Source: Homalodisca vitripennis (taxonomy: Eukaryota > Arthropoda > Insecta > Hemiptera > Cicadellidae). Taken from it: DNA of 64,000 nucleotides. Below, in pieces: positions 23,881-36,894 of the stretch. The translations under genes and the position numbers were made by a program. Position 1 is the first letter of the stretch, and the number at the start of each line of letters is the position of its first letter. The notes beneath the pieces were generated by a model, which searched no databases, was not told the origin of the DNA, and saw only the letters and a program-made list of their open reading frames with translations. The stretch lies in contig NC_060215.1 of NCBI RefSeq assembly GCF_021130785.1, positions 120,242,501 to 120,306,500 on the forward strand, in the 5' to 3' direction.

Positions 23881-24257
23881 TAAAAAATGGGTTTTCTATT
23901 CAAACTCCCGTTATAAAATATGCTTTAAAATGGCTTGAAGCTTCGGAAGTGCACTTAATTAACCTGTTCCGTTCTATTATTATAGCATAATGATATTCCA
24001 AAACTGCCTTAAAAATATTGATTTTGAAGGAATTTCCAATATGGCGAGCCTTTGTACCTCTTAAGACTACGGTATATGTCTATATAACAAATGTAATATT
24101 TTTGAACGTTTCATTATGAAGCATATGTGGAGAAAGTAAGGGTGAATGAAAAAAATGTAACAAAGGAATGCATTTCAAAATCCAAAATAACAAACATAAA
24201 ATTAATTGTAAATTAGTTAGAGGTATCGACAGTACTGACAGCAAATCAAACAGGAGT

Positions 24258-24715
24258 TCAATAAAAAGTGAATAGACTCATACGGCAAGAATCTGCATAG
24301 TGAATCGTGGGCGGCGGACATATCAATAAAGAGTAAATAGGCGCATACGGCCAGAGTCTGCATAGTGAGGCGTGGGCGGAGGACAGTTCAATAAAGAGTA
24401 AATAGACGTGTATACGGCAAGAGTCTGCATAGTGAGGCATGGGTGGAGGACAGTTCAATAAAGAGTAAATAGGCGCATACGGCCAGAGTCTGCATAGTGA
24501 GGCGTGGGCGGAGGACAGTTCAATAAAGAGTAAATAGACGTGTATACGGCAAGAGTCTGCATAGTGAGGCATGGGCGGCGGACATATCAATAAAAGGTAA
24601 ATAGGCGCATACGGCCAGAGTCTGCATAGTGAGGCGTGGGCGGAGGACAGTTCAATAAAGAGTAAATAGGCGCATACGGCAAGAGTCTGCATAGTGAGAC
24701 GTGTGCGGTGGATAG
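24258..24715. repeat. Minisatellite, seven units of alternating 65 and 67 bp
   Basis: The landmark TCTGCATAGTGA starts at 24292, 24357, 24424, 24489, 24556, 24621 and 24686, giving spacings 65, 67, 65, 67, 65, 65. Units alternate between a GGCGCATACGGCCAGAG type and a GACGTGTATACGGCAAGAG type, so the real period is a 132-bp dimer. 132 is a multiple of three, which explains the repeating 144-codon minus-strand frame; I do not regard that as a protein. Confidence 0.92.
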
Positions 24716-27681
24716 CTGATAGCCATGAACACTAAAACTCGTTTTGCTCATCACTTATTGTATACTCGCGTGTTGATTATCTTATAAAGATATATTTCTG
24801 TATCAAAGAAAAACGTGCTTAATATGAAGTATACAAGAGACCATTTATAACACATTTTAAAGTTCAACTTATGTTGAGAAATCGTTACCATATTATTCTC
24901 CTGAACCCCTAGGACCTCGTTATAACTCAAGGCTAAACTACGTTAGACATTTAAGGCCTCTGCACCTCATATTTATCAAAATTGTTAGGTGAGTTGATAT
25001 GTGAATAATGTCAAGATTCTTCAAGAGTTCTTGCAAACTGTTTTGACAACATGTCAACACTCGAGTGGGGCTCTAATGGTAATTTAAGTGTTGTAACAAT
25101 TATAAATTTGATCACAGTTTTTATTAAAAGTATCAAGTTTTATGCGGGTTCCTGCTGTTAGGCTACGATATCTTCTAAATAATTTATTAGCAAACGCCTA
25201 AGAGGTAAGGTTTTTAAGAACATGCAAAAAGCTCCTTTTTAATCCGTTCTGTGGTTTTGGAGATTTCAAAATGATAACAATTATCATTAACAGCTTCACG
25301 GTTTTTTCGAATTTTTGTGAAATCTCGAAAAAAAAAACTTATCTTGAACTTCTCTATAGAACTCATGAGAAAATCTACTGGTCATTTTAACGTGTTAAGA
25401 CTTGTAAACAAGATATGAATTATTATTGAAATTATCGTCGTTATTTGCAAGTTTTCGTGGTTAAACTGCCAAATTTTCAACTCGTTTCTTAGCGAGCACC
25501 GTGAGGAAGCAAAAACATGTGTACTAACTTCTGTGTTTTTTCGTTTAGCAGTTCGGAGTTCTTATGACGATGACAATAGTCTTTATAAGTATTGTGGAGT
25601 TTCGTAAATTTCTACAATTGGTTGTGAAATCATGAAAAGCATTCTTCTTGGACGTATCAATAAAACTTATGTGGTACCCTTGCGGTAACTTTTACATTTA
25701 ACAGTTCTGATAGCGACAAAAATTTCAATTAAAAATATCGCTAATGTCGTACATTTAGAAAATGTGTGTGTAAGGTTACTTTTACGAACCGGTAGGGACA
25801 TGAACCTTCAAATAGTAAATTGGTGGACAAGCAACTCACATTTTCATAAAAGCTCCTGATGTTTTAGGCCACGCTTCAAACTGCAATATAACAACACAAC
25901 TGTCAAGAAAATTTACACGAACAGGCCTGACCACATACAATTGGGCCTAGTTGGCTAATCGGATTTAATTAATGATATTTTAGATAGAAAAGCTATTATA
26001 GCAAAGCCTTTGAAAATTGTTAATTACAAAACTTTTTTGATGCTTCAAACTACAGTCGTCTAGATCTACGAAGTTCCGATGAAATCGTATTACGCAGAAG
26101 TACCATGATAGCACCAACTTTAAACTGATGATTGTGAAATGGTATCTTTGTGAATTTGAAGTGAAGAGAAATCTCTGCAGCATAGTAAACTTTGCTCTCC
26201 AGTGTCACAAAATATTCAACACATTATTTCAATATTTCAGTTGGAAGTTGGCCCTATAAACAATGCTTGCTGTCATGTAATTGTTTAGTGTAAGAGGAGC
26301 TCCCACCTTCAATTATTTAAGCTACTCCGCTCAAAATATGCTTAAAACGTGATAAAATGTTGCATTTGAATGGCTTAGGTTCTTGATTGTTTATGTATAA
26401 TTTTTGTAATGTTTGGTTACCATTTTTTTAGTTAAGGTCGCATCTAAAATTTTAATAAGTAGATTTCATAACTCTTCTGCCTCATTTTCGCCTTTGAGGT
26501 GCACACTCATGTTTATACGCAAGAACAGGACTTGCAATTTAGGCCACATGAAGGAGGGCTTTAATTTATAAGGAATAATAACTCTGTAAAACAATGGGAT
26601 TACATTTTGTATTACAATAATTTACTAAGGTATTGTTTATGTGTTTATATAATTAAAACTTTTACTACTATCAGATGAATATAATACCTTAAGTTTGAGA
26701 TGTCTTTAGAACTTAATTCTTTAAAGGAAGCCTTTTGTCAAGCATTTATGGCCTTCATATATAAGAATAGTTAATAAGGTACTATTCTATATGACTATGT
26801 CCGAGGCTTTAACAAATCAAGACAAATAATAAATGTTAACTTTTCAGAGTTTCAATCCAGAAATAATTAAATAATTAAATTATAATTTTTTTCGTCTTTT
26901 ATGTTTTTAGCTTCATACACTAATAACCGACCGACTGGTACATAAACATGTGTGGCCATTCATTATTCTAGAATATTAAATCTAGAACTTTGTAAAATAT
27001 TATTTGCAGCAAAAAAGTTTAATTTTGTCCTGTAAATCTGCATAAATTGAACTGTCATTCTTTTAAAATTGTAAAACTTAAAGACTGTGATTTCACCAAT
27101 ATCTCAGAGATATTATTCCAATAGATTTTGTACTTTTTAATGATTAACTATGATATTTTAACGATGGTTGGGGTAGCATTAAGGTTGTAGGAAACCAACA
27201 GTTCTTTCACAATTTTAACCAATTTAGCACAAATTTAGAAAAAGGTATGAAATTGTAACTTATGGGGCAAGCATGAGAGCGATGGAATACAAACCCCTTC
27301 TCTCTTTACGATTACCATAGTATTAGTATAAATGTAGTGCTATTCACAGGCAGAAACTTAGCACAAAATATTATTATACAATTTTAAAACCAAGAAGTTG
27401 CCAAATAATGGCTGGGGACAGCATTACGGAGTTGTAATCAACAAAGTTCCGATGTAGCAAAAGTTTTAAAATACGTGATACTCGCTATATAACATTTAGC
27501 ACAACATTATTTAATTAAATTTTTAATTAAATTTTACTACTTTGAGAGTTAGGGACTTTTTGACATTTTATATCCAATATTTTAAGCCACCTTTATGACA
27601 CTCCCTAGACACCATACATCTTGGTTTTTTAATGACACAAATTCAACATAAAATAGCTATAAATAATTCAAACCCTTTTTC
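24716..27681. other. AT-rich intergenic
   Basis: No domain-bearing frame, terminal repeats or exon-like islet. Weakly similar blocks near 27165-27235 and 27410-27470 (GGTTGGGGTAGCATTA and GGCTGGGGACAGCATTA) suggest an old duplication. Confidence 0.4.
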
Positions 27682-27684
27682 TTT

Positions 27685-27726
27685 GGCCCGGCCTCCACTT
27701 GCGATTTGTTGTCGCGCGATTGTTTT
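27685..27726 (+). repeat. Harbinger left terminal inverted repeat
   Basis: Identical over 42 bp to the reverse complement of 30965-31006. Further copies of a TGCGAC-like motif inside the end (27770-27900) may be subterminal binding sites. Confidence 0.95.
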
Positions 27727-27958
27727 AGTCGCAAAAAATAGAACTATTGTTTTAAATGCAGGCGCATCCACATGCGACAGAAATGCGACTGCGATTTAAA
27801 AAAACGCAACTGGACCTATTTTGACCGCGACGCGACTGTCGCGGAAATAAAAATGAGTCACACGGACAGGCATCGACATGCATCCACTGGCGATTATTTT
27901 AGTCGCATTTTTGACTGAGTACTGTCGAGAGCGGTGGCTGTTTGTTAACTAAATAAAT

Positions 27959-30499
27959 ATGTCTGACAGTGAAACCTCTACTAGTAAATTAGTATTATCA
28001 GTCATTGATACTGATTTGCTAATTAGTGAAGTAGAAAAGAGACCGGCTCTTTATAATAAACAATTAAAAGAGTACAGTGACCGAATATATAAAAAGAAAA
28101 ACTGTGGACTGAAGTGTGTGTGGTAAAGTGATAGAAAACTGGAATGACCTTTACATCAAAAGAAAAGAAACATAAAGGTGAGTGATTTAAATATGATAGC
28201 ATTAATTTGGCTAAAAAATACCACCTACAGGATATCTAAAAAATGTAGCCTACACTAACTTATAATTTATATCTTATCGGATTCATTGCAGTTCTATATG
28301 TTCCCGATTATCAATTTATTTTTCGTCTTTGATATATGTATTATCTTATAAATCTATTATATTATCGTCTATTAAAATATTGTATGCTTTTTTTAATTTA
28401 TTCCCAACAGTTTTGTTTATTTTTTATTATTATTTCACAAGAAACATTTTTTCAATATTTCATTTTTAATAGGGTCCTACCTAATAGGTTTCTGTAAATA
28501 AAACATCGTTCATAGTTTTATTAGCAATTTATTTAAACCAAAATGTAGTTTTGGCTAACAAGATATGGGTTGTATAAATGATTAATAATGAAATTATTAA
28601 ACTTTAGTTACTCTTAACATGTATTAAAACAATTTTTAAACAGAGGTTTCTTCTGTAAATCACTTCCATGTTATTATTATGCCAACTTCTTCTTATTGAT
28701 TTAAACATGGTCGTATTGCCAAGGTAAGAGCCTTGAGGTGAAATGAAGTAATCTGCCAAGTAGTCTCTTGCTTCGATACCTGAAGAGGTTACCCCGTACA
28801 CCGACTTGTTGTATACATACCAGCGGACACTCATAGCATTCATCTTCAACTCGGAACTCGAATACCATTTTTCTTCTTACAAAGTTGTTGAGAACGCAGG
28901 ATGATTTAATAATGTCATCCGCTAAGTTCGTTTTGGACATTCAATGGACGATGGAAAATTCGCCATTTGTTGGCTAAAATACCAAACGTGCATTCCCACC
29001 ATTCTTCGAGCACGGCACATTCTGTAGTTGTATACTCTTTGTTTCATGGATAAATTCTTCCTGGGATAAGGCCTCACTATATTTCTTGATGTAGCAAATG
29101 CTTCATCTCCAACTATAACAAATGGCATAGGTTTTCCATTTTCGTCATTAGGAAGAGTTTGAGCTTGAGGGATGTTCAGTTTGCCATCAATTCAACTTTG
29201 CACCTAGTGCGGAGTTTTTCAGAATATTTGAATCACTGTTACTACCGTAAGATCCTACATCGATTGCTGTAAAACAATAGTCTGCGTCTACTACAGCAAG
29301 TAAACACAAATCGAAAAGTAATTTTTATAATTGTCAAAAAAGAGATCCAGAGTGATTTGGCTTTCTGAATTCTTATATGTTTGCCGTCAATGGCACCAAT
29401 GCAATTTGGGAAGTTCGTTTCGCAAGTAAAATTGTTTTGCTATCTCTTCCAATCTTCCTCTGATTTGGTAGGCATGTGTATTGGTTGTAAAACATGTCCA
29501 CAATTTTGAGCAAGTATCTTTAAATGATGTGACCAATTGTGCTGGCACCCAATAAATATTCAAAGTGTAACGAAATGAAAGCTGTTCCCCAGTGGCAAGG
29601 TACCTGAAAATAATAAATTCTGAAAATAAGGAGGTACTATATCAAAAGTGTTATGATGAAGTTATGGCATAGGTTTTACATTTGAAATCAATAAAATATA
29701 ATTTTTAATTATTCTAGGGGGGTTAATACTAAATTTGTATTCCAGGTACAGACGTTCAAAAAAAGTGGAAGAATTTAAAAAGGACTGCTTTTTGAGGGAA
29801 ATTGCAGCACAACGAAAAACCACATCAGGCCAAGGAGCAACAAAAAGAAGAAAGTATATCCATTTTGATGCGTTGCTGTTTTTGGTTCCCTTTGTAAAAG
29901 GAAGAGAAACTATTAGTAATATCTCCCTCAATGAAACGGATGGATATGAACCAGAGCAACCACATGATACATCTGATGACATTCAAGAAGGTAATTCTAC
30001 TGCAAGATGCTCACTTGGCATTAATTGCACAGACCGAGCGTGAAAGGCGTAAAAAATAGTAAGAAACAAAATGCAAAACTCATATGAGACATCTTTATTG
30101 AACATTTTGAAAGCAAGACAAAGTGACGAGGGTAATGAAGATATAAACACTTCGCTTTTAATGTTGGTTCCAATGTTAGGAAAATTAAATGAAGAGCAAA
30201 AGCATTATGCTAAGATAGAAATTTTAAACGTCATGAGGCAAGCTCGAAACATTAATCCACGCCCTGGTTACATCAGCTCTTCCCAACATACACAACAGCC
30301 ACAGCATAGCCATTCTGCTTACGGACATAATTCTAACCAACCTGTGTATCCACAAAATACTGGGCCAATGCAGAATTTTTACAACGATTTTGCAGGAAGT
30401 GTTTTGTCATCACCTCTGCAAGTGGAAGTGATCTTTTTGATTTATCGTAACTTTTTAATGGGTAAACTACTAACCCTTAGTTATTCCTATAACATTTGA
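27959..30499 (+). pseudogene. MADF-BESS DNA-binding protein of the Harbinger element
   Basis: Two exons. Exon 1 starts at ATG 27959 (MSDSETSTSKLVLSVIDT) and contains the MADF start DLLISEVEKRPALYNKQLKEY; it ends at a GTGAGT donor (exon end 28177). Exon 2 begins after TTGTATTCCAG at 29746 and continues GTDVQKKWKNLKR, then in a shifted frame LREIAAQRKTTSGQGATKRR and a BESS-like helix pair LLMLVPMLGKLNEEQKHYAK near 30150-30210. A His/Gln-rich tail follows. Joining at these sites keeps the phase (G|GT = Gly). MADF binds DNA and BESS mediates protein contacts; in such elements the protein is thought to assist the nuclease. Frameshifts in both exons make it a pseudogene. Confidence 0.85.
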
Positions 30500-30899
30500 T
30501 TTTTATTAATTTGTACTTGTGTTTTTTAAAATGTTTTGATTTAATAAAGAGTTTTTAATAAGATAAACAAATAAGATAATTTGATTTTCTGTAATTATTA
30601 CTCACCTCAAAGTCACTGATAGACGTTCTTCTGGTGGTATAGACAATCTCCATTTTGTGTTTTTATATGTAATTGATGGACCAATTATTCTCAAAAGTTC
30701 ATCAAAACTATTTTTCGTCATTCGGTAATACTGAAAAGAATTTTATAGGATGTTCACTCAAATCTTCAATAACTTGTGAAACTGCCCTTTTAGTAATCGC
30801 TGACTTGTTATTGGGTGAACCCAGTAATTATGTTTTCGCCGTTTACGTCTAGCACGAAGTAAAAGCGCGATTCACAACACTTGCTTCGATGTCATCCAT
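28701..30899 (-). pseudogene. HARBI1-like transposase of the Harbinger element
   Basis: DDE nuclease (DDE_Tnp_4 type) in two exons. Exon 1 runs from the ATG at 30899 to 30606; frame pieces give the family N-terminus (DLSEHPIKFF, SFDELLRIIGPSI, KWRLSIPPEERLSVTLR). The donor GTGAG at 30605-30601 and acceptor ATTTTCAG ending at 29604 join in phase: R, then YLATGEQLSFRYT. Exon 2 has GAIDGKHIRI near 29370-29400 (first Asp), YKNYFSICLLAVVDADY-like pieces with the second Asp near 29290, VIVGDEAFATSRNIVRPYPR near 29065-29125 (third acidic residue) and RVYNYRMCRARRMVE. The C-terminus ends QYDHV with a stop at 28701. Several frameshifts inactivate it. Confidence 0.88.
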
Positions 30900-30964
30900 G
30901 ATCAAAATCTACAACGATTCTGTCGCAAGTGGATGCACCTCAATTTAAGTTTTGCGACTGCGAC

Positions 30965-31006
30965 AAAACAATCGCGCGACAACAAATCGCAAGTGGAGGC
31001 CGGGCC
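30965..31006 (-). repeat. Harbinger right terminal inverted repeat
   Basis: Reverse complement of 27685-27726 with no mismatch. Confidence 0.95.
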
Positions 31007-31009
31007 TTT

Positions 31010-32072
31010 TACTCAGTAAGGATATCTTTATTCTGCCCCAACGCACTACTAATACTAATTTATTCATTTAACAAGCAGGCATACGTTTTTTTCTATGTTG
31101 CTGCTAACTTGTGGAACAAATTTAACACAGAAATAATATAGTACATGCTCATCAGTCACGGTCATTCCTTCAGTCACGGGACATAAGCCACGCGGTCCAA
31201 TCAAGTTTTATTAATAAGGTGCCACTAAATACTGAAGAAACGTTTTTTGTAAATAACTTTTTATAAATAAAGTTTTAAATAAATTATCGACATGCATGAA
31301 CTGAGGCAACGAAATTCACGCATTGGAAATAACACTTAATTAGCATTGGCTCTGTACAAAATTTAGTATTTTATGATGGGAAATTTTAAAGAAGGGATAT
31401 CTCAAGTCTAGGACTGTTTTACTCTGAGGACTTTACATTTTATAAAGTAAAGATAAAATAAGGAGGACTCTGAATAAAGGAAATGAAACAAAGACTTTTA
31501 TTCATCTGAGGGATTAGTCTAAGAACCTGTACTTAGTCCTACAATGGCCTTCACACCACCTTTGCTTATTTTCACCTCTCTATAAACTGAGACTTCAACA
31601 AAAGTAACAATCACTTTAGTGGGTTGCCTTCTGACAACCTTCTGAAGAGGGTTGTCTTCCTCTAACATTCCCAGAACCAGTCATACATCCCCCTTGCTTT
31701 GGTCAAAGACCCTGGGCCATCCTTTATGACAAGATTAAATATTTTTTTCATGGTGTGAGTTCTGAGGTTTTAAGTTCTGAGCCTCTTTCTCACGCATCTA
31801 GTTACTGTTTCATTATGCTCTGGTGCTCGTGAAAAGCAGCCTCATAACCCAGCTCCGTTCTTACCATTTCCTATCCATACAAGGCTTGCGTACAAATGGA
31901 TTAAGAAAGGACTGATATTATTTCAGGTCCGCAGGACAAGGAAACTATAAAGCTTGTAAATTTAATAATACGGCACGCAAATAATATTTACAGCACCCAA
32001 AAAACGTGTTTTTACTTCACCGTAAACTTGTAAAGAATCAAAATAATACCCCTAGTCTGTCATGTGTTCCAG
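31010..32072. other. Intergenic
   Basis: No recognised gene. 31480-31870 is less AT-rich than its surroundings and includes a small imperfect hairpin (GACAACC near 31633 with GGTTGTC near 31650) but no domain. Confidence 0.4.
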
Positions 32073-32271
32073 GCCTAGGAGTAACGAGGCAGAAATTTAT
32101 CAGCTAAAAACCACACTATCACTGACTGAATTCGTGGATCAAAACTTGAAGCACGGAATTTCTGCATGTACCAGACACATATCATTACAAAGTTATATCT
32201 CTGATACACGTAAACAGTTTCAATTCAATCGCAGTATTTGTTTTGAATGCAGACACATTTTTCATATACAG
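32073..32271 (+). other. Candidate internal exon, 199 bp
   Basis: Open in one frame between an acceptor-like TGTGTTCCAG (ending 32072) and a strong donor CAG|GTAAGTAT at 32272. The product (PRSNEAEIYQLKTTLSLTEF, ISLQSYISDTRKQ, FNRSICFECRHIFHIQ) is not low-complexity but matches no family I recognise. The polypyrimidine tract is weak and no partner exon is seen, so it may be chance. Confidence 0.3.
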
Positions 32272-35200
32272 GTAAGTATCTCAGTAATGTTGAATGACTT
32301 TTTTACAAGGATAATCTACGATTCCATTGTTACGCTATGGGGAAATATATGTGAGCCATTTTACTTTTCAGTTGTTTCCGGTACAAATATTAATCATTAA
32401 AAAATAGCCAGAATCATTACATTTCTTAAATGTTGTAATGTTTTCAGAGATTTTAAAAACATGTAACTGAAGAACATAATATTCAAGTATCTTAATAACT
32501 AAATTTAAATTGGTTCTCAAGGAAACATTACTCCATATTATTTTCCATCGATATATACATGTTCATATGCTCAAGTACTTACATGGATATATTTATAAAG
32601 TGCTAAATTTTCAGAGGGTGCGATAAAATTATTTGGTGTAAAAGTGCGGAGATAATTTTGAACGGTTCCTTCACGCATATTTAAATATACCGTACTTACA
32701 CAATGGTAAAGGATGCTAAAAGAATTTTTTTGTTTAAAAAGTTTTAAGAATTCATTATTCTGAAATTTAAGTCCGTTTTGATGAAATTAATAGATATCAG
32801 TAAAATCGCAAGTCACTCACAGTAGCTGGTGAGTTTACGATTGGCGTTTTGTATTCTAATTTTATTATATTTTTTTGTAACTAATGTTTTGTATTGCGAC
32901 ATTATAGTGTTTGATTATAAGAACTAAAATAGTGTACAAGTGTTGAGATTTGTACTAATACTTTATGTACACATTGCATACTTGGCGGGAATGGTTTTTA
33001 AATCTAAACTACAAATTTTTAATTACGTTTCTTTGTAATTTGTAGACATTTATTGTTAAATTTACTGAGAGTAAATTGTTATTTACTCTCATAACATTAC
33101 GAGTGCGTGTAAAACATATTAAAATAAATATTATAAAATGGTGTGTTTAGATGGTTTTCAAAGATTTATGGTTTGATTATACGTGTGTAGCACAAGATGA
33201 ATTATGTTTATAGTTTGTTTTTCTAAATAAGATCCCTGTCGGATCCGAGTACTCAGGCGCCTCACTTTAAACATCTACCACATTAAAATGTACAGCTATA
33301 TTATAATATACACCCATAAATACATTTTTACTGTTTGGGTATTTACCTATGTAACTGAGTAGAACTAAAATAGTTTATATATTATTGTGGATTGTAATTA
33401 AAACATATGGAGCAAAACGTGTTTTTCTGTGTAAAATTTTAGCTTTCTCCACTTATTCTAAAAGTAATGATTAAAACGATGCTTATACAGCATTTTTTCA
33501 TGTCTCTTGAAGAATGGCAGGACAAAAATTAAATTTCTAACTGAATCAATGATTAAATTTTTTGTAAACCCTAACGAAACCGGTTATTAGTTACTATTTT
33601 GTGATTTTTAAAATATTGTATGTTACCCTCCATACTGGATGTGGATATTGATTTGGATTTATACTCATTAGGCTTGTATTTATTTAGAAATCAGGCAATA
33701 TTTATTACCGAATGTCTACTTGTGAGTGCAGATCAAGCGAAGTACAGTCACAACACTGAATTCTAGACATGCCAAGTTCTCCCGACCCGCCCGCCACCAC
33801 TGCACTGCTACATTATGCCATAATAATGAAACACATGTACACATCCTGTGAGTAAAAAAAACACAACATAAATGATTGACAATTTCGTTTTCACACAAAT
33901 CGAACGGCGAATTGGCTATGTAAGCTTTAAAAAATGGCATTTAAATATCCAAAAAAATCCAAACTATCCCGCTGGACGAACTGAACAGACGTAGTCTCCG
34001 TATCCTGTTTAGTGACAAGGTACTAAATTATTCGAAAGCCTATGAATGAATGAAAGAGTAACTACGTAGATGGACCCTTTTGTGAAACCATTAAGAACGT
34101 GAATTTCTTAGAAGCGGCATTCCTATCTGGACAAGCAAGCAACACTCTGTTTAGTTAATGTGCTTAATGGCCTGTAATGCCTCTCACCCTCAATAAAACA
34201 CATCCGATGTTCTTCTTAAAATATGCTTTAAAACCAAGTAAACTTTAAAATGACAATTCTGGAAACCCAATGTTTCCCAACATTTGCCAACCATTCTCTT
34301 TTGTCGTCTTTTGATGAAAAGGCGCTAATGATTTTCTGATTTTATTCACATAAACATATAGGAAATACCAAGAGTCTAAACATTTATAAATTTATGGCAG
34401 AAGTATCGTTATAAATGTTAAATTTGTAACTGTGAAATTGGACTAGCCACTTTTAGAATTGTCATATGTTTATTGTTTTGTGGTAGTTTCATGAGAACAC
34501 AGGCAGTGACACACACTAAACTGCTTATAAACTGAAGCCCTAATTATGATTTTTCACTATCGGTAAGCTACTTTTACGCTGTGAAATTGGCTTTCCACAT
34601 TAAGCTAAAGCTGTATTATGATCATTATTGAATGTCGGTAATATAGGCAATTTTCATACTGCGAAGTTGGATTACACATTGAATTAAGCCTGTAAAATGG
34701 TTAATATTGCTCGTGCAATAATTTATTCATTAAAATTTACGGGAACTAACGATATACATACAGGGTGTTTAGTAAAAGTGTTCCAATACTTTGGGATGTT
34801 GTTCTACACATAAAAATAAGCAAAAAAATTCATATGAAGGTTTTATTATTACAAAATTTATATCTTTATTACAAAAAAATGAACCACTTAAGAGAAAGTT
34901 ATGAAATTTAAAAATTGTATTAAATTTGGGATTCATTTTTGAAAATAAAATAAAATAATTGAAAACAAAATCCTTTTACCCGTTTCAAAATGGCGCCTGT
35001 TAATTTTTTTTTAATTCAAATTATAAAACAACCGGTATAGTTATAAAAAATGCATAGAATACAAAAAAATGTCCTAGATAAGAGGTAATAGTTGTTTGTT
35101 GTTCCTGGCTTGTGCAAACGTATCTTTAAAGTAGCCGAGCTCGATTATGCCTTGATGGATTTCGTTGGAAAAAGTACCATCTGAAAAGTGTCATAAACAA

Positions 35201-35280
35201 CATAGTTCAACATAGTTGGTATCTTCTAAAATGTGTATAACCTATTCAAAACAGTTGATGCCTATCATATATATATTATA
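32272..35280. other. AT-rich intergenic
   Basis: No gene recognised. A terminus-like ACAGGGTGTTTAGTAAAAG at about 34761 resembles the ends of some insect Tc1/mariner-related elements, but no matching opposite end was found nearby. Confidence 0.4.
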
Positions 35281-35284
35281 ATGT

Positions 35285-35545
35285 ATGAATGATTGAGCTA
35301 ATAGATTACCGTTTACAGTTCAGAAATTAAAATTTATCGCAGTATGGCAGAAAAAATTCCAATGTCAAACGCTTCGATCGTGTTTCATGATATAGGCCAT
35401 GTATCATGAGCTTATAGACTAAAATTTACAGTTCAGAAATTAAAATCTAACACAATATTACATAAAAACAGATACCTATATCAAACGTTCATAATACATT
35501 TCGAGTATGAATGATTGAGCTAATAGAATACAATTTACACTAAAA
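35285..35545. repeat. Imperfect ~110-bp tandem repeat, 2.3 copies
   Basis: The landmark TTTACAGTTCAGAAATT starts at 35312 and 35425, with a partial third at 35534 (spacings 113 and 109). GAATGATTGAGCTAATAGA precedes the first and third. Confidence 0.7.
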
Positions 35546-36430
35546 GAACTGAACTGTCTTTTTGTATCACTAAAAATGGTAACTGCGAACCTCCATAATA
35601 GTAGGGGGGGGGGGGTTGATCAGGGGGCCCTTCGCAGGTTTTGAAATTTAAGGTCCTGAAATAGTTATCTTATAGTAATTCTGAACTAATAAATGGATGA
35701 AAAAGATCAGGTCAGAATTATAAAGAAAATAAATCTACCTCCAATCACCAGATAGCTTATACAGGGATAAATAGAATGTTCTGCAAGAAATAGGCTACAA
35801 TTTATATAAAATGACATTAACTAAAACAATTATTAATTATGGCAATTACAAAATACTGAACAAATTAGTTAAGTTTAAATCACAAATCTAGACCAAAGCT
35901 GATTATTGATGTTAATCTCGGATCAAAAAGTACAGATGTACAAATATGAAATCTGGTCTCAAACTAAGTGATAGAGCTACAATAACGGGAGTTGTATTAA
36001 ATTTGAGCTTGTTTATTTCTGCGTTTCTACATATAAGACAGTTATAAATCTATTTACAATAATGATTATATCTACAACGAAAAACTAGTTGTTGGGTGTG
36101 CTGGTGTTTTGGCGTTTTTAAACCAAACTTAACTTTGAACAATTGATAACTAATACTCGATGTTTATACAAAGATAAATAGTTGTGTACTGTAATGCAGT
36201 ATGTAATTTTTTAACTTTAAAATATTATGAAAGTAAAGTTCCTTTTAATTTACCATCTTAACTTATTTTGACCAGGTGGTCCATAAACTCGGGCATGGTC
36301 ACTTTTGAGCTCTATCTTGAGCGTGTAATTTTGTAAATTAAAATAGTTATACAGTTACATTTATTTACGATTGATTCAAAAGTTCTCACATAAAAGTTAG
36401 TTTTTGTTCCTTTTAAGCAATCGGTTATTT

Positions 36431-36494
36431 TAAAATAAAATGCTCTTGGTGGGACAGGTCCCGTTCGCCCTTCTCTGTCGGTGCGCCCCTGCTA
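36431..36494 (-). repeat. Possible DNA-transposon terminus
   Basis: On the minus strand this reads CAGGGGCGCACCGACAGAGA and then a GC-rich stretch, resembling hAT-type CAGGGGCG ends. A G-rich patch near 35607-35640 could belong to the other end, but the match is too weak to call an element. Confidence 0.3.
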
Positions 36495-36740
36495 TGGATA
36501 CAATAGTTAACGGTTTTATGGTTTTAACGGTGGATAAAATGTTTATTGGTATTTGTATTACATTCAGTAATCACTCATGAGAAAATCTTTGAAATACGTA
36601 CTAGAAACTCCACGTGCCTAAAAATAACAATAAATAAAATGAAGATATGTAGGCTAAACGAAACTTACTTGTTGAAGACGGCGCCGGTTCCAGGACAAGA
36701 CAACTCACGACTGCCGCTGACTGCTGAGAAGCGCATACGA

Positions 36741-36873
36741 CACACGACACACGACACAGGACACAGGACACAAGACACAGGACACAAGGCACACGACACA
36801 CGACACAAGGCACAGGGCACACGTCACAGGGCACAGGGCACAGGACACAGGACACACGACAAACGACACACGA
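36741..36873. repeat. 7-bp minisatellite, 19 units
   Basis: Nineteen consecutive heptamers of the type CACAGGA / CACACGA / CACAAGG fill exactly 133 bp. Long open frames on both strands here (Asp-Thr-Gly-His and Cys-Val-Pro-rich) are by-products of the repeat. Confidence 0.92.
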
Positions 36874-36894
36874 GCTCCTCAGGCGACTTTAACA

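Larger units (their letters stand above)
27685..31006. mobile_element. PIF/Harbinger DNA transposon, ~3.3 kb
   Basis: Perfect 42-bp inverted ends: GGCCCGGCCTCCACTTGCGA onward at 27685-27726, and the reverse complement at 30965-31006. TTT lies on both outer sides (27682-27684 and 31007-31009), consistent with the 3-bp target duplication of this superfamily. It carries the two proteins typical of many such elements: a HARBI1-like nuclease and a DNA-binding partner, here of MADF-BESS type. Both are broken by frameshifts, so this copy is not autonomous, although its ends are intact. Confidence 0.93.

Noticed and set aside
24258..24692. 144-codon minus-strand frame with repeating Cys/Pro/Leu-rich protein
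   Set aside because: It is the translation of a 65/67-bp minisatellite whose dimer happens to be a multiple of three; no start context, no splice sites.
24716..27681. CRISPR-like or operon-like structure
   Set aside because: No short direct repeats with regular spacers and no bacterial-type gene packing anywhere in the window; the DNA is eukaryotic.
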